The translations under genes were made by a program, and so were the position numbers. 24,568 bases of DNA from Candidatus Hydrogenedentota bacterium. GTDB taxonomy: Bacteria > Hydrogenedentota > Hydrogenedentia > Hydrogenedentales > SLHB01. Below, piece by piece: positions 9,620-17,988 of the stretch; within the stretch, counting starts at the first letter, position 1; every line of letters begins with the position of its first letter. The stretch lies in contig JAHDWY010000002.1 in the NCBI GenBank assembly GCA_023384315.1, forward strand, positions 1-24,568. The letters run 5' to 3'. The notes below the pieces were generated by a model. That model had not been told where the DNA came from and did not search any database. It saw nothing but the letters and a program-made list of their open reading frames with translations.

Positions 9620-10165
9620 ACGGGGCCGCCGTCAAGCTACCCTTGGTGTTGCAGCGCCATCACTCTCCGGCAACCCGCCTAGATTCGGAGCATGCGCTAA
9701 CCTATATAAATGCCGCGAGCCGTCGCCCGCGACCTATACGAATCCGCCGCGCATACCATGCGCGTGGGCCGCTTACGCCGCTGCCAAAGCGGCAACTGAT
9801 GTAGTGAATCCCCCCGAAAGGCCGACCGTCAGAAGTCGCCTCCCAAATATTGACGGCCAAGTAACGCAGTGTACAACAGCTCGTGGGCGGGAAATTTACG
9901 GCGATTCCCACATCCTCGACCAGCACCAATTATACTCTACTCCGCGATTCGCATTACAATTACCGGCTATACAGGGGTTCCTTAAGGCAAGGATACTACA
10001 TATTGTGCGGAAATACCAGCATGTACAGCCTCAAAAACACTAAATTAGCGTAATCGAAGCGATCTCCAAACCGCAATTTCGTCAATTATTTCCCTTAAAA
10101 CTCGAAAGATGTTACCAAAATGAGCCGACTCGCTTCAAATTGGACGACAACCATGAATTTTGGTT
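9620..10165. other. 546-bp intergenic region upstream of the PKS-NRPS genes
   Basis: No convincing gene is seen here. The stretch is clearly richer in A and T than its neighbours, most strongly from about 9920 to 10165. It holds a candidate minus-strand promoter (listed separately), a second TATATA-like motif at 9703-9708, and a hairpin GCCGCT-gccaa-AGCGGC at 9777-9793. Right after the stop of the membrane protein lies an 8-bp inverted repeat (10114-10121 with 10157-10164) with a 35-nt spacer. It most likely contains the control region of the biosynthetic operon. Confidence 0.5.
9929..9959 (-). promoter_or_regulatory. Candidate promoter for the PKS-NRPS operon
   Basis: A perfect TATAAT hexamer is read on the minus strand at 9934-9929. 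A weak TTGTAA box lies at 9959-9954 with 19 bp between them, longer than ideal. Position and AT-richness fit a promoter serving the PKS with a leader of about 300 nt. The housekeeping sigma consensus in this organism is not known to me. Confidence 0.3.
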
Positions 10166-12031
10166 TCAGGTATTCCGCGAAGGTTCCGAGGGCTCCATAC
10201 CCAGGAGGGCGCGAATCTCAGCATCGAGAATTTGCCGAATGGCGGATGTGACGGGTAGGGCGGGAATTGTTGTCGTCCCTCCAACCTCGGGCAGCGTCAT
10301 GGGCTTGTACGCGCGATTCTGCCAGGAGTACCAGCGAAGCGACTCGCTTTCCAGGGGACGGTTGAAATCGAAGCGGACGTGGACCGGGCGTCCGTCGTAG
10401 TTGACGCCAAGCACCGTCACGCGCATGCCGTCCGTTTCCACGACCTGACCGGCCTCCATGGCGGACACGGGCAGCCGGCAGAAGAAGAACGACCAAGGGT
10501 ACTCCATCCAACCTTCAGGGATCGAAAGTTCCAATACGCTTTCGCTTGGCCGATGGGCGACGATCTCCCGGTTGCCGCTGTAGAGGACCCACATGGATTT
10601 TGGAACGGGCTGCCCCTTGGCGGAACGGAGCAGGGGCAACATGGCGTACATGATGTCGCCCGTCGCGTTAACGATGATGAGCCGGTCGTCCTTCAATCCG
10701 TCGTCGCGCGGCAGGCTCTCGTTGCCAACGTCAACGATCTTCCCTACATAGTGCATAGAGTACGCATTCGCCGGAAGCATGATGGGCGACACGATCAGAT
10801 GAAGGAGAATCAGGAACCCGGCCGCGAATCGCAACGTCAGCGGCTTGCGCGATCCGTCCGTGAACCACGTCGTTCGATCCGAAACACCGCCCAGGAAAGC
10901 GCCAAGCAGCCCCATCCCGCCGATGCCGACGAGCATGAGCAAGCGATACTGGGGAACGGACGAGCAGTAGGGAATCGCGCACAACGCCATGCCTGCCGCG
11001 TAGAACCGGGCCGCACGATTCGCGCGGAGGAGCGGCCAGAACAGCCACGTCAGCAGAACGACAATTCCCGCGGCGAAGGCGATGTAGAGGCCAGTCCACA
11101 AAGGCGGCAGCAGCGTGTGGTAGATGGGGTCCGGAAACATGAACTGGGAATAGAGCAGCACCGGAAAAAACTTGATGACGGCGAAAACAAAGCCAACGGG
11201 ATCGGCAACGGGATCGGTGTAGAAGCTCGATGCGGTAACGCCGTACCCGAACCACGAATAGAGGATTCGCCAGATCACAACGATGACGGCATAAGGCACG
11301 AGGGACAGCAGACGCGCGCGCCACGGCGCGGGGTCCATGAAGCACGCATACGCAAACAGATAACCGGTCACGGCCACGGTGCCCTCGCCGGAGAAGAGTC
11401 CAAGTGCGAGCATGATCCCTGCCAGGGCACCGCGGCTCGAGTTACCGGTCTGACGCCAGCGGTCGTGTGCCAGCAGAACAAACACGGCAAACATGGCGGA
11501 GAGGATGGCGTTGCGGTTGGAAAGCCAACTCACGGAAAGACCGTGCGCGGAATCCACGGCGAAGAGCAGGCCCGCCAAACCGGCGACCCATGCAGGAGAT
11601 ATGTGGCGTTGGTAGAGGCGCGTCGTGGCGAAGGCGAGGACACCGTAGAGCAGCATGCTGTGGAGATGCATGATCCAGGTGTGGCTTCCCCAGAGGATGA
11701 AATCGAGATAATGGCTGAGGGATGAAATCGGCCGCCAGAAGGAGATTTTCCATTCGGGGTCGGCCCACCAGGGAACGATGCCGCGAGCGAGATACTTCTC
11801 GTACTCTTCCGGAGTACCCTTGCCAAAGGAAAAGGTGTCGAGCGTGGCGTTGTCGACCTCCGGCAGCCCGGGCGACCCCATGAACACGGCGCTCCAGTAA
11901 TAGTCGTCCGTGACGCGGCCCACGAGCAACGACGACGCGGTCAATACGCAGGCGATGATGGCGATCATCCACGCGGCGCGCGTTCCATGAACGCGCGTAA
12001 ACCGTGCTCTTAGAATGGATAGCCCAGTCAT
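10166..12031 (-). CDS. Polytopic membrane protein, GT-C glycosyltransferase-like, with C-terminal soluble domain
   Basis: I do not recognise a named family with certainty. The protein (621 aa from ATG 12031) has one N-terminal TM helix, then an extracytoplasmic loop with a DD pair (GRVTDDYYW), and in total roughly ten hydrophobic segments up to about residue 430. About 170 hydrophilic residues follow, predicted outside the membrane. An acidic pair in the first outer loop, followed by FWRP and many TM helices, is characteristic of GT-C fold lipid-linked-sugar glycosyltransferases, so transfer of a sugar or polymer at the membrane is possible but inferred. The frame also extends upstream to a GTG at 12124, but those 31 residues are polar and unlike a membrane N-terminus, so I prefer ATG 12031 with its weak GGGA site. 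It stands alone, with over 300 bp of non-coding DNA on each side. Confidence 0.85.
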   Translation of the reverse strand: MTGLSILRARFTRVHGTRAAWMIAIIACVLTASSLLVGRVTDDYYWSAVFMGSPGLPEVDNATLDTFSFGKGTPEEYEKYLARGIVPWWADPEWKISFWRPISSLSHYLDFILWGSHTWIMHLHSMLLYGVLAFATTRLYQRHISPAWVAGLAGLLFAVDSAHGLSVSWLSNRNAILSAMFAVFVLLAHDRWRQTGNSSRGALAGIMLALGLFSGEGTVAVTGYLFAYACFMDPAPWRARLLSLVPYAVIVVIWRILYSWFGYGVTASSFYTDPVADPVGFVFAVIKFFPVLLYSQFMFPDPIYHTLLPPLWTGLYIAFAAGIVVLLTWLFWPLLRANRAARFYAAGMALCAIPYCSSVPQYRLLMLVGIGGMGLLGAFLGGVSDRTTWFTDGSRKPLTLRFAAGFLILLHLIVSPIMLPANAYSMHYVGKIVDVGNESLPRDDGLKDDRLIIVNATGDIMYAMLPLLRSAKGQPVPKSMWVLYSGNREIVAHRPSESVLELSIPEGWMEYPWSFFFCRLPVSAMEAGQVVETDGMRVTVLGVNYDGRPVHVRFDFNRPLESESLRWYSWQNRAYKPMTLPEVGGTTTIPALPVTSAIRQILDAEIRALLGMEPSEPSRNT

Positions 12032-12220
12032 CGGATCCCGTCGTTGGTGGATGGTAATGATGCAGCACACCCAACCGCATGCGTGACGAAGACTGATCGA
12101 ATCCCCGGCGGAGGGTGCGGACACGTCGCGACATGATACCGGATTCGCGCCGGAAGAGTACAGATAACCGTTACTGTCGCGAGAACAAAATCCCCGTCCC
12201 AGTCGGACGCCGGATAAATC

Positions 12221-12316
12221 GCTATCGGTATCGCTATCGGGTTCGGGTTCGAAAAAGGTACGTAGGGTGTCTCAGATTTCGATACCGATTCCGATCCCGA
12301 TAGCGATACCGAATTC
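12221..12316. repeat. Degenerate hexanucleotide tandem arrays in inverted orientation
   Basis: The left arm has five hexamers (GCTATC, GGTATC, GCTATC, GGGTTC, GGGTTC; 12221-12250). The right arm has six (GATACC, GATTCC, GATCCC, GATAGC, GATACC, GAATTC; 12281-12316). They are the same degenerate unit on opposite strands. Bases 12225-12241 pair perfectly with 12296-12312 (17 bp), and pairing continues inward with a few mismatches to about 12251/12286, leaving a core of about 34 nt. As RNA or single-stranded DNA it would form a very long hairpin. The origin (microsatellite expansion or small mobile palindrome) is unknown. Confidence 0.85.
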
Positions 12317-12344
12317 AAGCGGGGCGCCCGGAGGCGCCCCGCTT
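12317..12344 (-). terminator. GC-rich terminator hairpin after the HEAT-repeat gene
   Basis: A perfect 12-bp stem AAGCGGGGCGCC / GGCGCCCCGCTT with a 4-nt loop lies 8 nt beyond the stop codon of the HEAT-repeat gene. The downstream tract on the minus strand is only GAATTC-like, not a clear U-run, so it may act as a bidirectional or U-poor terminator or as an mRNA-stabilising 3' stem. Confidence 0.65.
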
Positions 12345-12352
12345 GGAGAAAG

Positions 12353-14332
12353 CTATCCTTGAATCTTGCTTTTGATTTGTTCCGTGGCCTGCGCGGCTTC
12401 TGCCTTCACTTCCTCGTCCGCGAGGTAAGGCTCAACCAATGCGAGGGCGCGTTCGTCACCGATCTCGGCGAGACCCGCGAGCACCAGCCGTTTGTCGTCG
12501 GCGCTGGCCGCGAGTTTGGAGGCCTCCTCGTACAGCGCAAGGGTCTCCTCAACGGGCCGGTCGCCGCCCTGACGCAATAGACGCAGGAATCCGCGGAATG
12601 CGAGGGTCTTGTGCGTGTTGTTGTCGGAGTTCGACGCGATCTGGCGCAGATCGTCGAGTGCATCCGCCGTGGGCCAGTCGGCCAGAGCCTTGACCGCCGC
12701 GTCTTTGACGGGATCGGCTTTTGCAGACGCTACCAGGTCACGCAACTGCGGCAACGAACTCGGGTCGGCGATGCGTCCTACTACCCGGACCAGCGATGCA
12801 CGAACTTCGGGCTTACCCTTGATCGTGGAGAATGCCTGCGCGATCTGTTGCGCGCCTTTCTGCGGCGGATCGATCCGTTGCACCGTCGATACGACGGCGT
12901 TTTCCGCGGCCGTCTGCGACGGATCGCCATTGACCTTAACGAGAAGATCGACCAAGGCCGCGAGGTCGCTTCCGTTCGCCAGTGCGCCCAAGGCGTCGAA
13001 GGACGCGTTGCGAACCGATTCGTCCTGGTCCGACGCTGTTTGAAGGAGTGTCGGGATTGCAGACTCGGCTCCGCGCGTCGCCAGGGCCTGAATCAAAACG
13101 GTCTTTGCGGGACTATCCGCGCTCTGCATGGCAGTGACGATCACGCCGTCCACGTCGTCGCCGCGGAGGGCGCCGAGCGTGGCGCGGGATACGCGCGCGA
13201 CTTCCGCGTCATCCGACATAGACAAGGCGGCCAACTGCGAAACGGAGGACGCGTTGCCGACGGTGGCCAAGGCTTCGAGCGCCGCAATCTTCACGTCCGG
13301 ATCGCTGCTGTCCAGCGCAGCCGTGACGGCCGGTAGCGCTTCCCCATCTTCGCGCGCGCGCAGGGCGTACAGCGCGACAAGTTGACCGTGGGGGTCGAGC
13401 TTGGGAAGTGCCGACGCCAACTCCGCGGTGACCTTTCCACCTTCGAGGTTGCGCAACGCACCTGCGGCAATGGCTTGAAGACCCGCGTCGCTCCCTTTCA
13501 ACAGTTCAATTAACATCGGCAGAGAATCGGCGCCTTCAACGGCGACCAGGCCTTCGATGGCGGCGATATGGGCCTCACGCGATTCGGCGTCGCTATTCAG
13601 CTCCGCGTAGATCGCCTTCGCCTTCCCCTTCTGCCCGTTCTGCACGTAGTTCGACGCGCACATGAGGTAGCCATTCGTGATGGCCGGCTTGAGTTCTTCC
13701 GATGCGCTGCCACGCGCCTTTGCCAGGGCGTCAGCGGCCTTCTCGCCCCCAATCCGGCCGAGCGCCGTCGCGGAGGCCTTCGCAACTGCCGGGTCTGGAT
13801 CGTTCAGAAGGGTAGCGAGATCGGCAACGGCTTCTTCCTGCCCACGCATGCCGATGGAATTGATGATGCCGACCTGTACGCGGTCGTCGGCGTTTCCAAG
13901 GGCGGTCAACAGCGCGTCATCGGCGGCTTCACCCTCGATGCTTTCGAGGGCGTAGCGGGCCATGTCCGAGTGCTTCTCGTCGGTCAACATTTTCGCCAGC
14001 GCGGGTACGCTCGCGTCCGTGCCGATGACGTAGAGCTGACGGCACACGAAATCCTTGCAGTCGTACGTGGCGTCCGACCCGAGGATCTCGATGAGCCCCT
14101 GCTCGATCTGCTGGCGCATGGCGGCGTCGCCGTAGGACTTCGTGCAGTAGTCCTGCACGACGCTGAGCATCTCGCGGTTCTGGCCGAACTCGTAGGTGCG
14201 AATTTGCTGAAGCGCATCCGGCAGCGACGGCGTATCCTGCGCGAGGGCCGGCATACCCGCAACGACCGCCACTAACGCCGCAACCATGGCCCATCCGGCG
14301 CGGCTGTTTTTTTGATTGATTACGCGAATCAT
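12353..14332 (-). CDS. Exported HEAT-repeat protein
   Basis: The protein has 659 aa from ATG 14332, chosen because AAGGAAGGG precedes it and a classical signal peptide follows (MIRVINQKNSR, hydrophobic core, ALAQ cleavage). The same frame is open further upstream but lacks such signals and would overlap the preceding gene. After a head region with two cysteines (YDCKDFVC) the protein is almost entirely helical HEAT/PBS-type units of about 30 residues, recognisable by recurring motifs such as ALGRIGGEKAADAL and ALEALATVG. Such solenoids are protein-protein scaffolds. No catalytic residues are seen. It lies 26 nt downstream of the second Gfo/Idh/MocA gene, so a partner role for that secreted enzyme is plausible but inferred. 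Similar HEAT proteins next to Gfo/Idh genes are common in PVC bacteria. Confidence 0.92.
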   Translation of the reverse strand: MIRVINQKNSRAGWAMVAALVAVVAGMPALAQDTPSLPDALQQIRTYEFGQNREMLSVVQDYCTKSYGDAAMRQQIEQGLIEILGSDATYDCKDFVCRQLYVIGTDASVPALAKMLTDEKHSDMARYALESIEGEAADDALLTALGNADDRVQVGIINSIGMRGQEEAVADLATLLNDPDPAVAKASATALGRIGGEKAADALAKARGSASEELKPAITNGYLMCASNYVQNGQKGKAKAIYAELNSDAESREAHIAAIEGLVAVEGADSLPMLIELLKGSDAGLQAIAAGALRNLEGGKVTAELASALPKLDPHGQLVALYALRAREDGEALPAVTAALDSSDPDVKIAALEALATVGNASSVSQLAALSMSDDAEVARVSRATLGALRGDDVDGVIVTAMQSADSPAKTVLIQALATRGAESAIPTLLQTASDQDESVRNASFDALGALANGSDLAALVDLLVKVNGDPSQTAAENAVVSTVQRIDPPQKGAQQIAQAFSTIKGKPEVRASLVRVVGRIADPSSLPQLRDLVASAKADPVKDAAVKALADWPTADALDDLRQIASNSDNNTHKTLAFRGFLRLLRQGGDRPVEETLALYEEASKLAASADDKRLVLAGLAEIGDERALALVEPYLADEEVKAEAAQATEQIKSKIQG

Positions 14333-14358
14333 GGTTCTATTCCCTTCCTTCCAGACGC

Positions 14359-15705
14359 TCAGACGCGCCACGGCGCCCGCAACGAGGGCATCAGCATGTT
14401 GTTGGCTTCGGCGTCGTTGATGAATTGTTCCTTGTCCGGGTCCCATTCGAGTTTGCGCCCCAGCAGCATGGCTATATTCGCGATGTGGCACATGGTCGCC
14501 GTTCGGTGGCCGACCTCGGGCGGCGCCATACACTCCCCGCGGACCTTCACGTTGTTCAGGAAATCGCGGTGGTGTCCAGGGCTTCGTCCGAGATGCTCCT
14601 CGTTGGGTCCGATGATCTCCTTGAGCAGCGACGCGGGTTCGGCCTCGAGGTTGCCGCCGTGGATGTGGATGAACACCCAGCCGTCGGTGCCCTCAAACTT
14701 GATCCCCCGGGTGCCGCCGCATTTGCAGATCATCTTCACGCCATTCGGATACTCGAAGGTGAACTCGTAGTCCATGGCGGTGTTGAACATGCCGTCGCGC
14801 GGAAAGTCGCCCCAGCCTTCGATCGACTTGGGACCGCTCCGGTCGCTCGCGTTGCCGAGCTGGCCGAGATCGATGATGTGGGCGCCGCGGTCGGTCACTT
14901 CGCCGCCGGAGTAGTCGAGAATGTACCGGAACCAGAAGTGGCAGCGTTTCTCCGTGTAGGTTGCCCAGGGGCGCGGGCCGAGCCACATGTTGTAATCAAA
15001 TCCTTCCGGGATCGGCATGGGCGGCTGATTCTCGAGCGGCCCGTGGTTGTCGATGGGAAGGTTTACATGCATGGTGTGCAACTTGCCGATGCGCCCGTTG
15101 CGCACCAGTTCGCAGGCGTAGCGCGCGTTGCTGCGGCTGCGCTCGTGACTGCCGGTCTGGAAGACGCGTCCGTAGCGCTTCACCGCGTCAACCACAGCGC
15201 GGCCTTCGCCCACCGAGTTCGCAAGCGGCTTTTCGCAGTACATGTCCCTCCCGGCCTCCGCGGCGGCCACCGCAATCACGGCATGCCAGAAGTCCGGCGT
15301 GCAGATGCACACGGCGTCGATGTCTTCGCGCGCGAGAACTTCACGAAAGTCATTGTACGAATTACACCCGTTGTATTGCCCGCTCTGCGTCTGCGTCGCG
15401 TAGGTCTCATCGACGAGTTGCTGCGCGGCATCGCGATGATCGCAGTCCACGTCGCACACCGCGAGAACCTGCGCATCCGCCTGCCCCAGGAAGGCGCGCA
15501 GGTTGGCGGTGCCCTGGCCACCTACGCCAATGGAGGCCACCGTGATGCGATTGCTCGGCGCCACGGTCCCGTCCAGCCCCAGCGCGGACGCGGGCACGAT
15601 GTAGGGGAAACCGACCGCGCCCGCCGCAGCCAAAGCTCCCCGCTTCATGAACTGGCGCCGGCTCAACCCGGTTTTCGCGACGCCGGTCTTCTTGCTCCTC
15701 TTCAT
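14359..15705 (-). CDS. Tat-exported Gfo/Idh/MocA family oxidoreductase (copy 1)
   Basis: 448 aa, started at ATG 15705 behind a clear AAAGGAG. The N-terminus carries a twin-arginine signal (SRRQFMKR at 15-22, then a hydrophobic stretch), so the folded protein with bound NAD(P) would be exported. A Rossmann motif GVGGQG lies at 60-65 and the family EKP motif at 158-160. The C-terminal part has the GHRTATMCHIANIA...GRKLEWDP block typical of the exported PVC subgroup. Family members oxidise or reduce sugars, or catalyse redox-neutral glycoside cleavage and epimerisation using bound NAD. The substrate cannot be read from sequence. It follows the small lipoprotein gene, and the 79-bp gap holds a 5-bp triloop hairpin at 15737-15749. 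It precedes the HEAT gene. The paralogue at 16221-17558 shares the same architecture. Confidence 0.95.
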   Translation of the reverse strand: MKRSKKTGVAKTGLSRRQFMKRGALAAAGAVGFPYIVPASALGLDGTVAPSNRITVASIGVGGQGTANLRAFLGQADAQVLAVCDVDCDHRDAAQQLVDETYATQTQSGQYNGCNSYNDFREVLAREDIDAVCICTPDFWHAVIAVAAAEAGRDMYCEKPLANSVGEGRAVVDAVKRYGRVFQTGSHERSRSNARYACELVRNGRIGKLHTMHVNLPIDNHGPLENQPPMPIPEGFDYNMWLGPRPWATYTEKRCHFWFRYILDYSGGEVTDRGAHIIDLGQLGNASDRSGPKSIEGWGDFPRDGMFNTAMDYEFTFEYPNGVKMICKCGGTRGIKFEGTDGWVFIHIHGGNLEAEPASLLKEIIGPNEEHLGRSPGHHRDFLNNVKVRGECMAPPEVGHRTATMCHIANIAMLLGRKLEWDPDKEQFINDAEANNMLMPSLRAPWRV

Positions 15706-15784
15706 GATTGTCTCCTTTGAACGCTCACTCGATCTGCTCCCTCGGGGAGTTCAAAATTCGAAATATGTCGGGAAGGTACCACTC

Positions 15785-16159
15785 TCATTCAGGCGGAATG
15801 ACAGCGCCGGTATCGGCATCTACTTTGACCGCATGGTCGAGGTAGAATTTGGCCGACATCGCAGGATAAGACTCCTTAACAACGTGATAGTATCCGTTCC
15901 GAAGCGAAACAATAATTCGCGTTTCAGAGTCCTCACCTCTTGGAAGATCGCTGTCCTTGTTGCGTAAGTCATACGTCGTGTCCAGGTATGGACTCGCCAA
16001 ATCAACCGCTTCAGATGGCTGCACGTGCACTCCGTCTAAAACTTTGTAGCCACTTATTGAATTTCCCACATCCGTGGTTTTGCATCCATAAAAGATGAAC
16101 ATTAGGGAGAGCAAGCCGAGAACCGTTACAATTCCCTTTGGCCGGTTCAGAACCAACAT
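15785..16159 (-). CDS. Small putative lipoprotein of unknown function
   Basis: I do not recognise this family. The frame is open from 16228, overlapping the end of the upstream gene, but a GAGAGGA at 16169-16175 sits 9 nt before ATG 16159 and directly abuts another ATG at 16168. I therefore prefer 16159, giving 124 aa. The N-terminus is a signal sequence (basic NRPK, then a hydrophobic core) ending in MFIFYGCKTT, a non-canonical lipobox with Gly before Cys. The mature part of about 100 residues is polar with a YYHVVKESYP segment and no cysteines. It sits between two Tat-exported oxidoreductase genes and is probably co-transcribed with them, so an envelope location matches its neighbours. Lipidation is inferred. 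Confidence 0.75.
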   Translation of the reverse strand: MLVLNRPKGIVTVLGLLSLMFIFYGCKTTDVGNSISGYKVLDGVHVQPSEAVDLASPYLDTTYDLRNKDSDLPRGEDSETRIIVSLRNGYYHVVKESYPAMSAKFYLDHAVKVDADTGAVIPPE

Positions 16160-16220
16160 CTTGCGCATTCCTCTCGTATCGCCGTTATCCTTTAAGGCTT
16201 CCTGAAATCTAATTTCTCCC

Positions 16221-17558
16221 TCAAACACTCCACGGCGCGCGCATGGAACGCGAAAGCACTCTGTTTGCTTCCTCGTCGCCCTCGAACCGTTCTAGTTCGG
16301 GGTACCATTTCAGGCCGCGCCCCAGCAATAACGCGATGGTTCCCACGTGGCACACGGACGCCGACCGATGCCCGATCTCGATGGATGCCGCGGTCTGGCC
16401 ACGGGTCTTGATGCAGTGCAGGAAGTTCCCGTGGTGGTTGTCGCTGGCGTAAAGACGTATCTCGTTCGGGCCCACCGCCGCTTCGGCAACCTTCTCAGGA
16501 TACGCTTTGATGGCGTCGCTTTCCACATACAGCCACCCCTCGCTTCCTTCAAAGCGCATGCCCCATTGGGACGTGTCTTCGGTGGCGGTGGAAATCATCT
16601 TGACGCCGTTGGCGTAGGTGAACTCGATGCGATGGTCGATGGGCGCGTCGTAGATGCCTTCTTCCGGGAACACGCCGGTCGCTTCGATGGCGACCGGGCC
16701 GGAATGGTCGGTGCCGTTGCCCCATTGGCCGATGTCGTAGTAATGGGCGCCCCAGTCGGAGATGTAGCCCTCCGAGTAGTCCATGATCCATCGGAAATTG
16801 AAATGGCACCGGCCCGGCGTGTACGGCGCCCAGGGAGCGGGACCAAGCCACAGGTCGTAGTCGAACCCCTCGGGGACCGGCTGCGGCGGCGTGTTCGGAC
16901 CATACTCGCCGCCGCGAATGGCGAAGCCTTTGGGCACGCCGATGTGGATTGTCTGGAGTTCGCCGATGTAGCCGTTGCGGACCAGCTCGCAGGCGCGGCG
17001 GCAACCCTCGCGGGAGCGACGCCAAGTACCCGTCTGCAGCACGCGGCCGTATTGCTTCACCGTATCCACCATGGCGCGGCCATCCGCGACAGTCAGCGAG
17101 ACCGGCTTCTCGCAGTAGATGTCTTTGCCGGCGCGCGCGGCGGCGACGGTAATCACCGAATGCCAGTGATCCGGCGTTCCTATTGAAACCGCATCGATGT
17201 CGTCACGTTCGATGATCTCGCGGAAGTCCGTATACGTGGCGCAGCCGGTGTCGCCGTAGTGTTCGTCCACGATCTTCTTGGCGGCGGCGCAGCGTCCCGC
17301 GTCGACGTCGCACACGGCGACCACCTGCGCGCCCGCTTGCGCGAGGAACGCGCGCATGTTGCTCGATCCCTGACCGCCGACGCCAATGCAACCGATGGTA
17401 ACCCGATTGCTCGGGGCCGTTTTGTCGTCCGCGCCCAACGCGGACGCAGGAATGACGGTGGGAATTCCCGCCATCGCGGCTGCGGTCGCGGAGGTTCTCA
17501 AAAAACTTCGGCGGGATACGGTGGTTTGCGATAGAGATGTTGCTGCGCACTTCTTCAT
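16221..17558 (-). CDS. Tat-exported Gfo/Idh/MocA family oxidoreductase (copy 2)
   Basis: 445 aa from ATG 17558. A longer frame reaches 17633 but would overlap the zinc-ribbon gene, and its extra residues precede rather than form the signal. The Tat signal is VSRRSFLRT near residue 14, followed by an Ala-rich stretch and a cleavage-like ASALGA. GVGGQG (59-64), DVDAG and CEKPV (about 149-153) mark the NAD(P)-binding Rossmann domain and the family lysine. The C-terminus has the GHRSASVCHVGTIA...GRGLKWYPE block. The enzyme is expected to act outside the cytoplasm on a sugar or cyclitol-like compound, with the specific reaction unknown. It begins 5 nt after the zinc-ribbon gene stops, so translation is probably coupled. 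It clearly resembles copy 1 (shared PEGFDY, WLGP, PWA and MRAPW/LRAPW motifs), consistent with duplication and divergence. Confidence 0.95.
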   Translation of the reverse strand: MKKCAATSLSQTTVSRRSFLRTSATAAAMAGIPTVIPASALGADDKTAPSNRVTIGCIGVGGQGSSNMRAFLAQAGAQVVAVCDVDAGRCAAAKKIVDEHYGDTGCATYTDFREIIERDDIDAVSIGTPDHWHSVITVAAARAGKDIYCEKPVSLTVADGRAMVDTVKQYGRVLQTGTWRRSREGCRRACELVRNGYIGELQTIHIGVPKGFAIRGGEYGPNTPPQPVPEGFDYDLWLGPAPWAPYTPGRCHFNFRWIMDYSEGYISDWGAHYYDIGQWGNGTDHSGPVAIEATGVFPEEGIYDAPIDHRIEFTYANGVKMISTATEDTSQWGMRFEGSEGWLYVESDAIKAYPEKVAEAAVGPNEIRLYASDNHHGNFLHCIKTRGQTAASIEIGHRSASVCHVGTIALLLGRGLKWYPELERFEGDEEANRVLSRSMRAPWSV

Positions 17559-17563
17559 CGACT

Positions 17564-17986
17564 TCAAATTCCTGCTCCACAGTTCGGGCAACGGTGCACG
17601 CTGCTGTCGACTCGCGTGCCGCAATAGGTGCACTCGCCATATTGAGATTCCGGCGAATGCATCGCGATATTGTCGGGCTCCGGACGATAAAGTTCCACCG
17701 GTTCCGGTTCGTCATGAACGACGGTGTCGGGCGTCCCCCCCTTTGCAAACGCGACGACGACTGACACAAAACCACTGATGGCTACGATGGCGAACCCGAC
17801 GCCAAACAGTGTGAAGATGAATGGCGCGCCCATCGCGCGCGCCGAGGTCGTCCAGAAGAACGCAAAGCCGATGACCATCAGCATGATTACCATGCCGGGG
17901 ATCAGCGCGAGGCGGCCGCCTGGCGGGTTGCCGCGCGAAGCGCCGTAGTGCATGCGTACCCGCTGTCTTCGATGCCGTCGTCCCAT
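17564..17986 (-). CDS. Two-TM membrane protein with C-terminal zinc ribbon
   Basis: 140 aa, ATG 17986, with GGGGA about 10 nt upstream. A basic N-terminus (GRRHRRQRVR) precedes two hydrophobic helices (about 27-45 and 52-80). An acidic/proline linker follows, then a C-terminal zinc ribbon with paired CTYCGTR and CPNCG knuckles (four Cys). Proteins of this layout are anchored with the ribbon on the cytoplasmic side, and their functions are mostly unknown. The gene starts 2 nt after the PrpD-family gene ends and stops 5 nt before Gfo/Idh/MocA copy 2 starts, so it is embedded in the operon. No function can be assigned beyond metal binding. Confidence 0.85.
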   Translation of the reverse strand: MGRRHRRQRVRMHYGASRGNPPGGRLALIPGMVIMLMVIGFAFFWTTSARAMGAPFIFTLFGVGFAIVAISGFVSVVVAFAKGGTPDTVVHDEPEPVELYRPEPDNIAMHSPESQYGECTYCGTRVDSSVHRCPNCGAGI

Positions 17987-17988
17987 GC

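Larger units (their letters stand above)
12032..12352. other. 321-bp intergenic region with inverted hexamer array and terminator hairpin
   Basis: No gene is supported here. The stretch holds the hexamer inverted repeat at 12221-12316, the GC-rich terminator hairpin at 12317-12344, and about 190 bp before the membrane-protein start, in which a TATCAT hexamer (minus strand, around 12133-12138) is the only weak promoter-like motif noticed. Small Arg/Tyr-rich open frames across the hexamer array are artefacts of the repeat. Confidence 0.6.

Noticed and set aside
9507..10043. A possible plus-strand gene in the region upstream of the PKS
   Set aside because: It starts inside the FAAL coding sequence on the other strand, has no domain and no ribosome binding site.
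12115..12303. A small Arg/Tyr repeat protein
   Set aside because: It is a translation of the hexamer array (RYRYR pattern) with no ribosome binding site. It is treated as a repeat artefact.
14425..15720. A plus-strand open frame of 431 codons
   Set aside because: It lies antisense to the complete Gfo/Idh/MocA oxidoreductase and has no recognisable motif or start signal.
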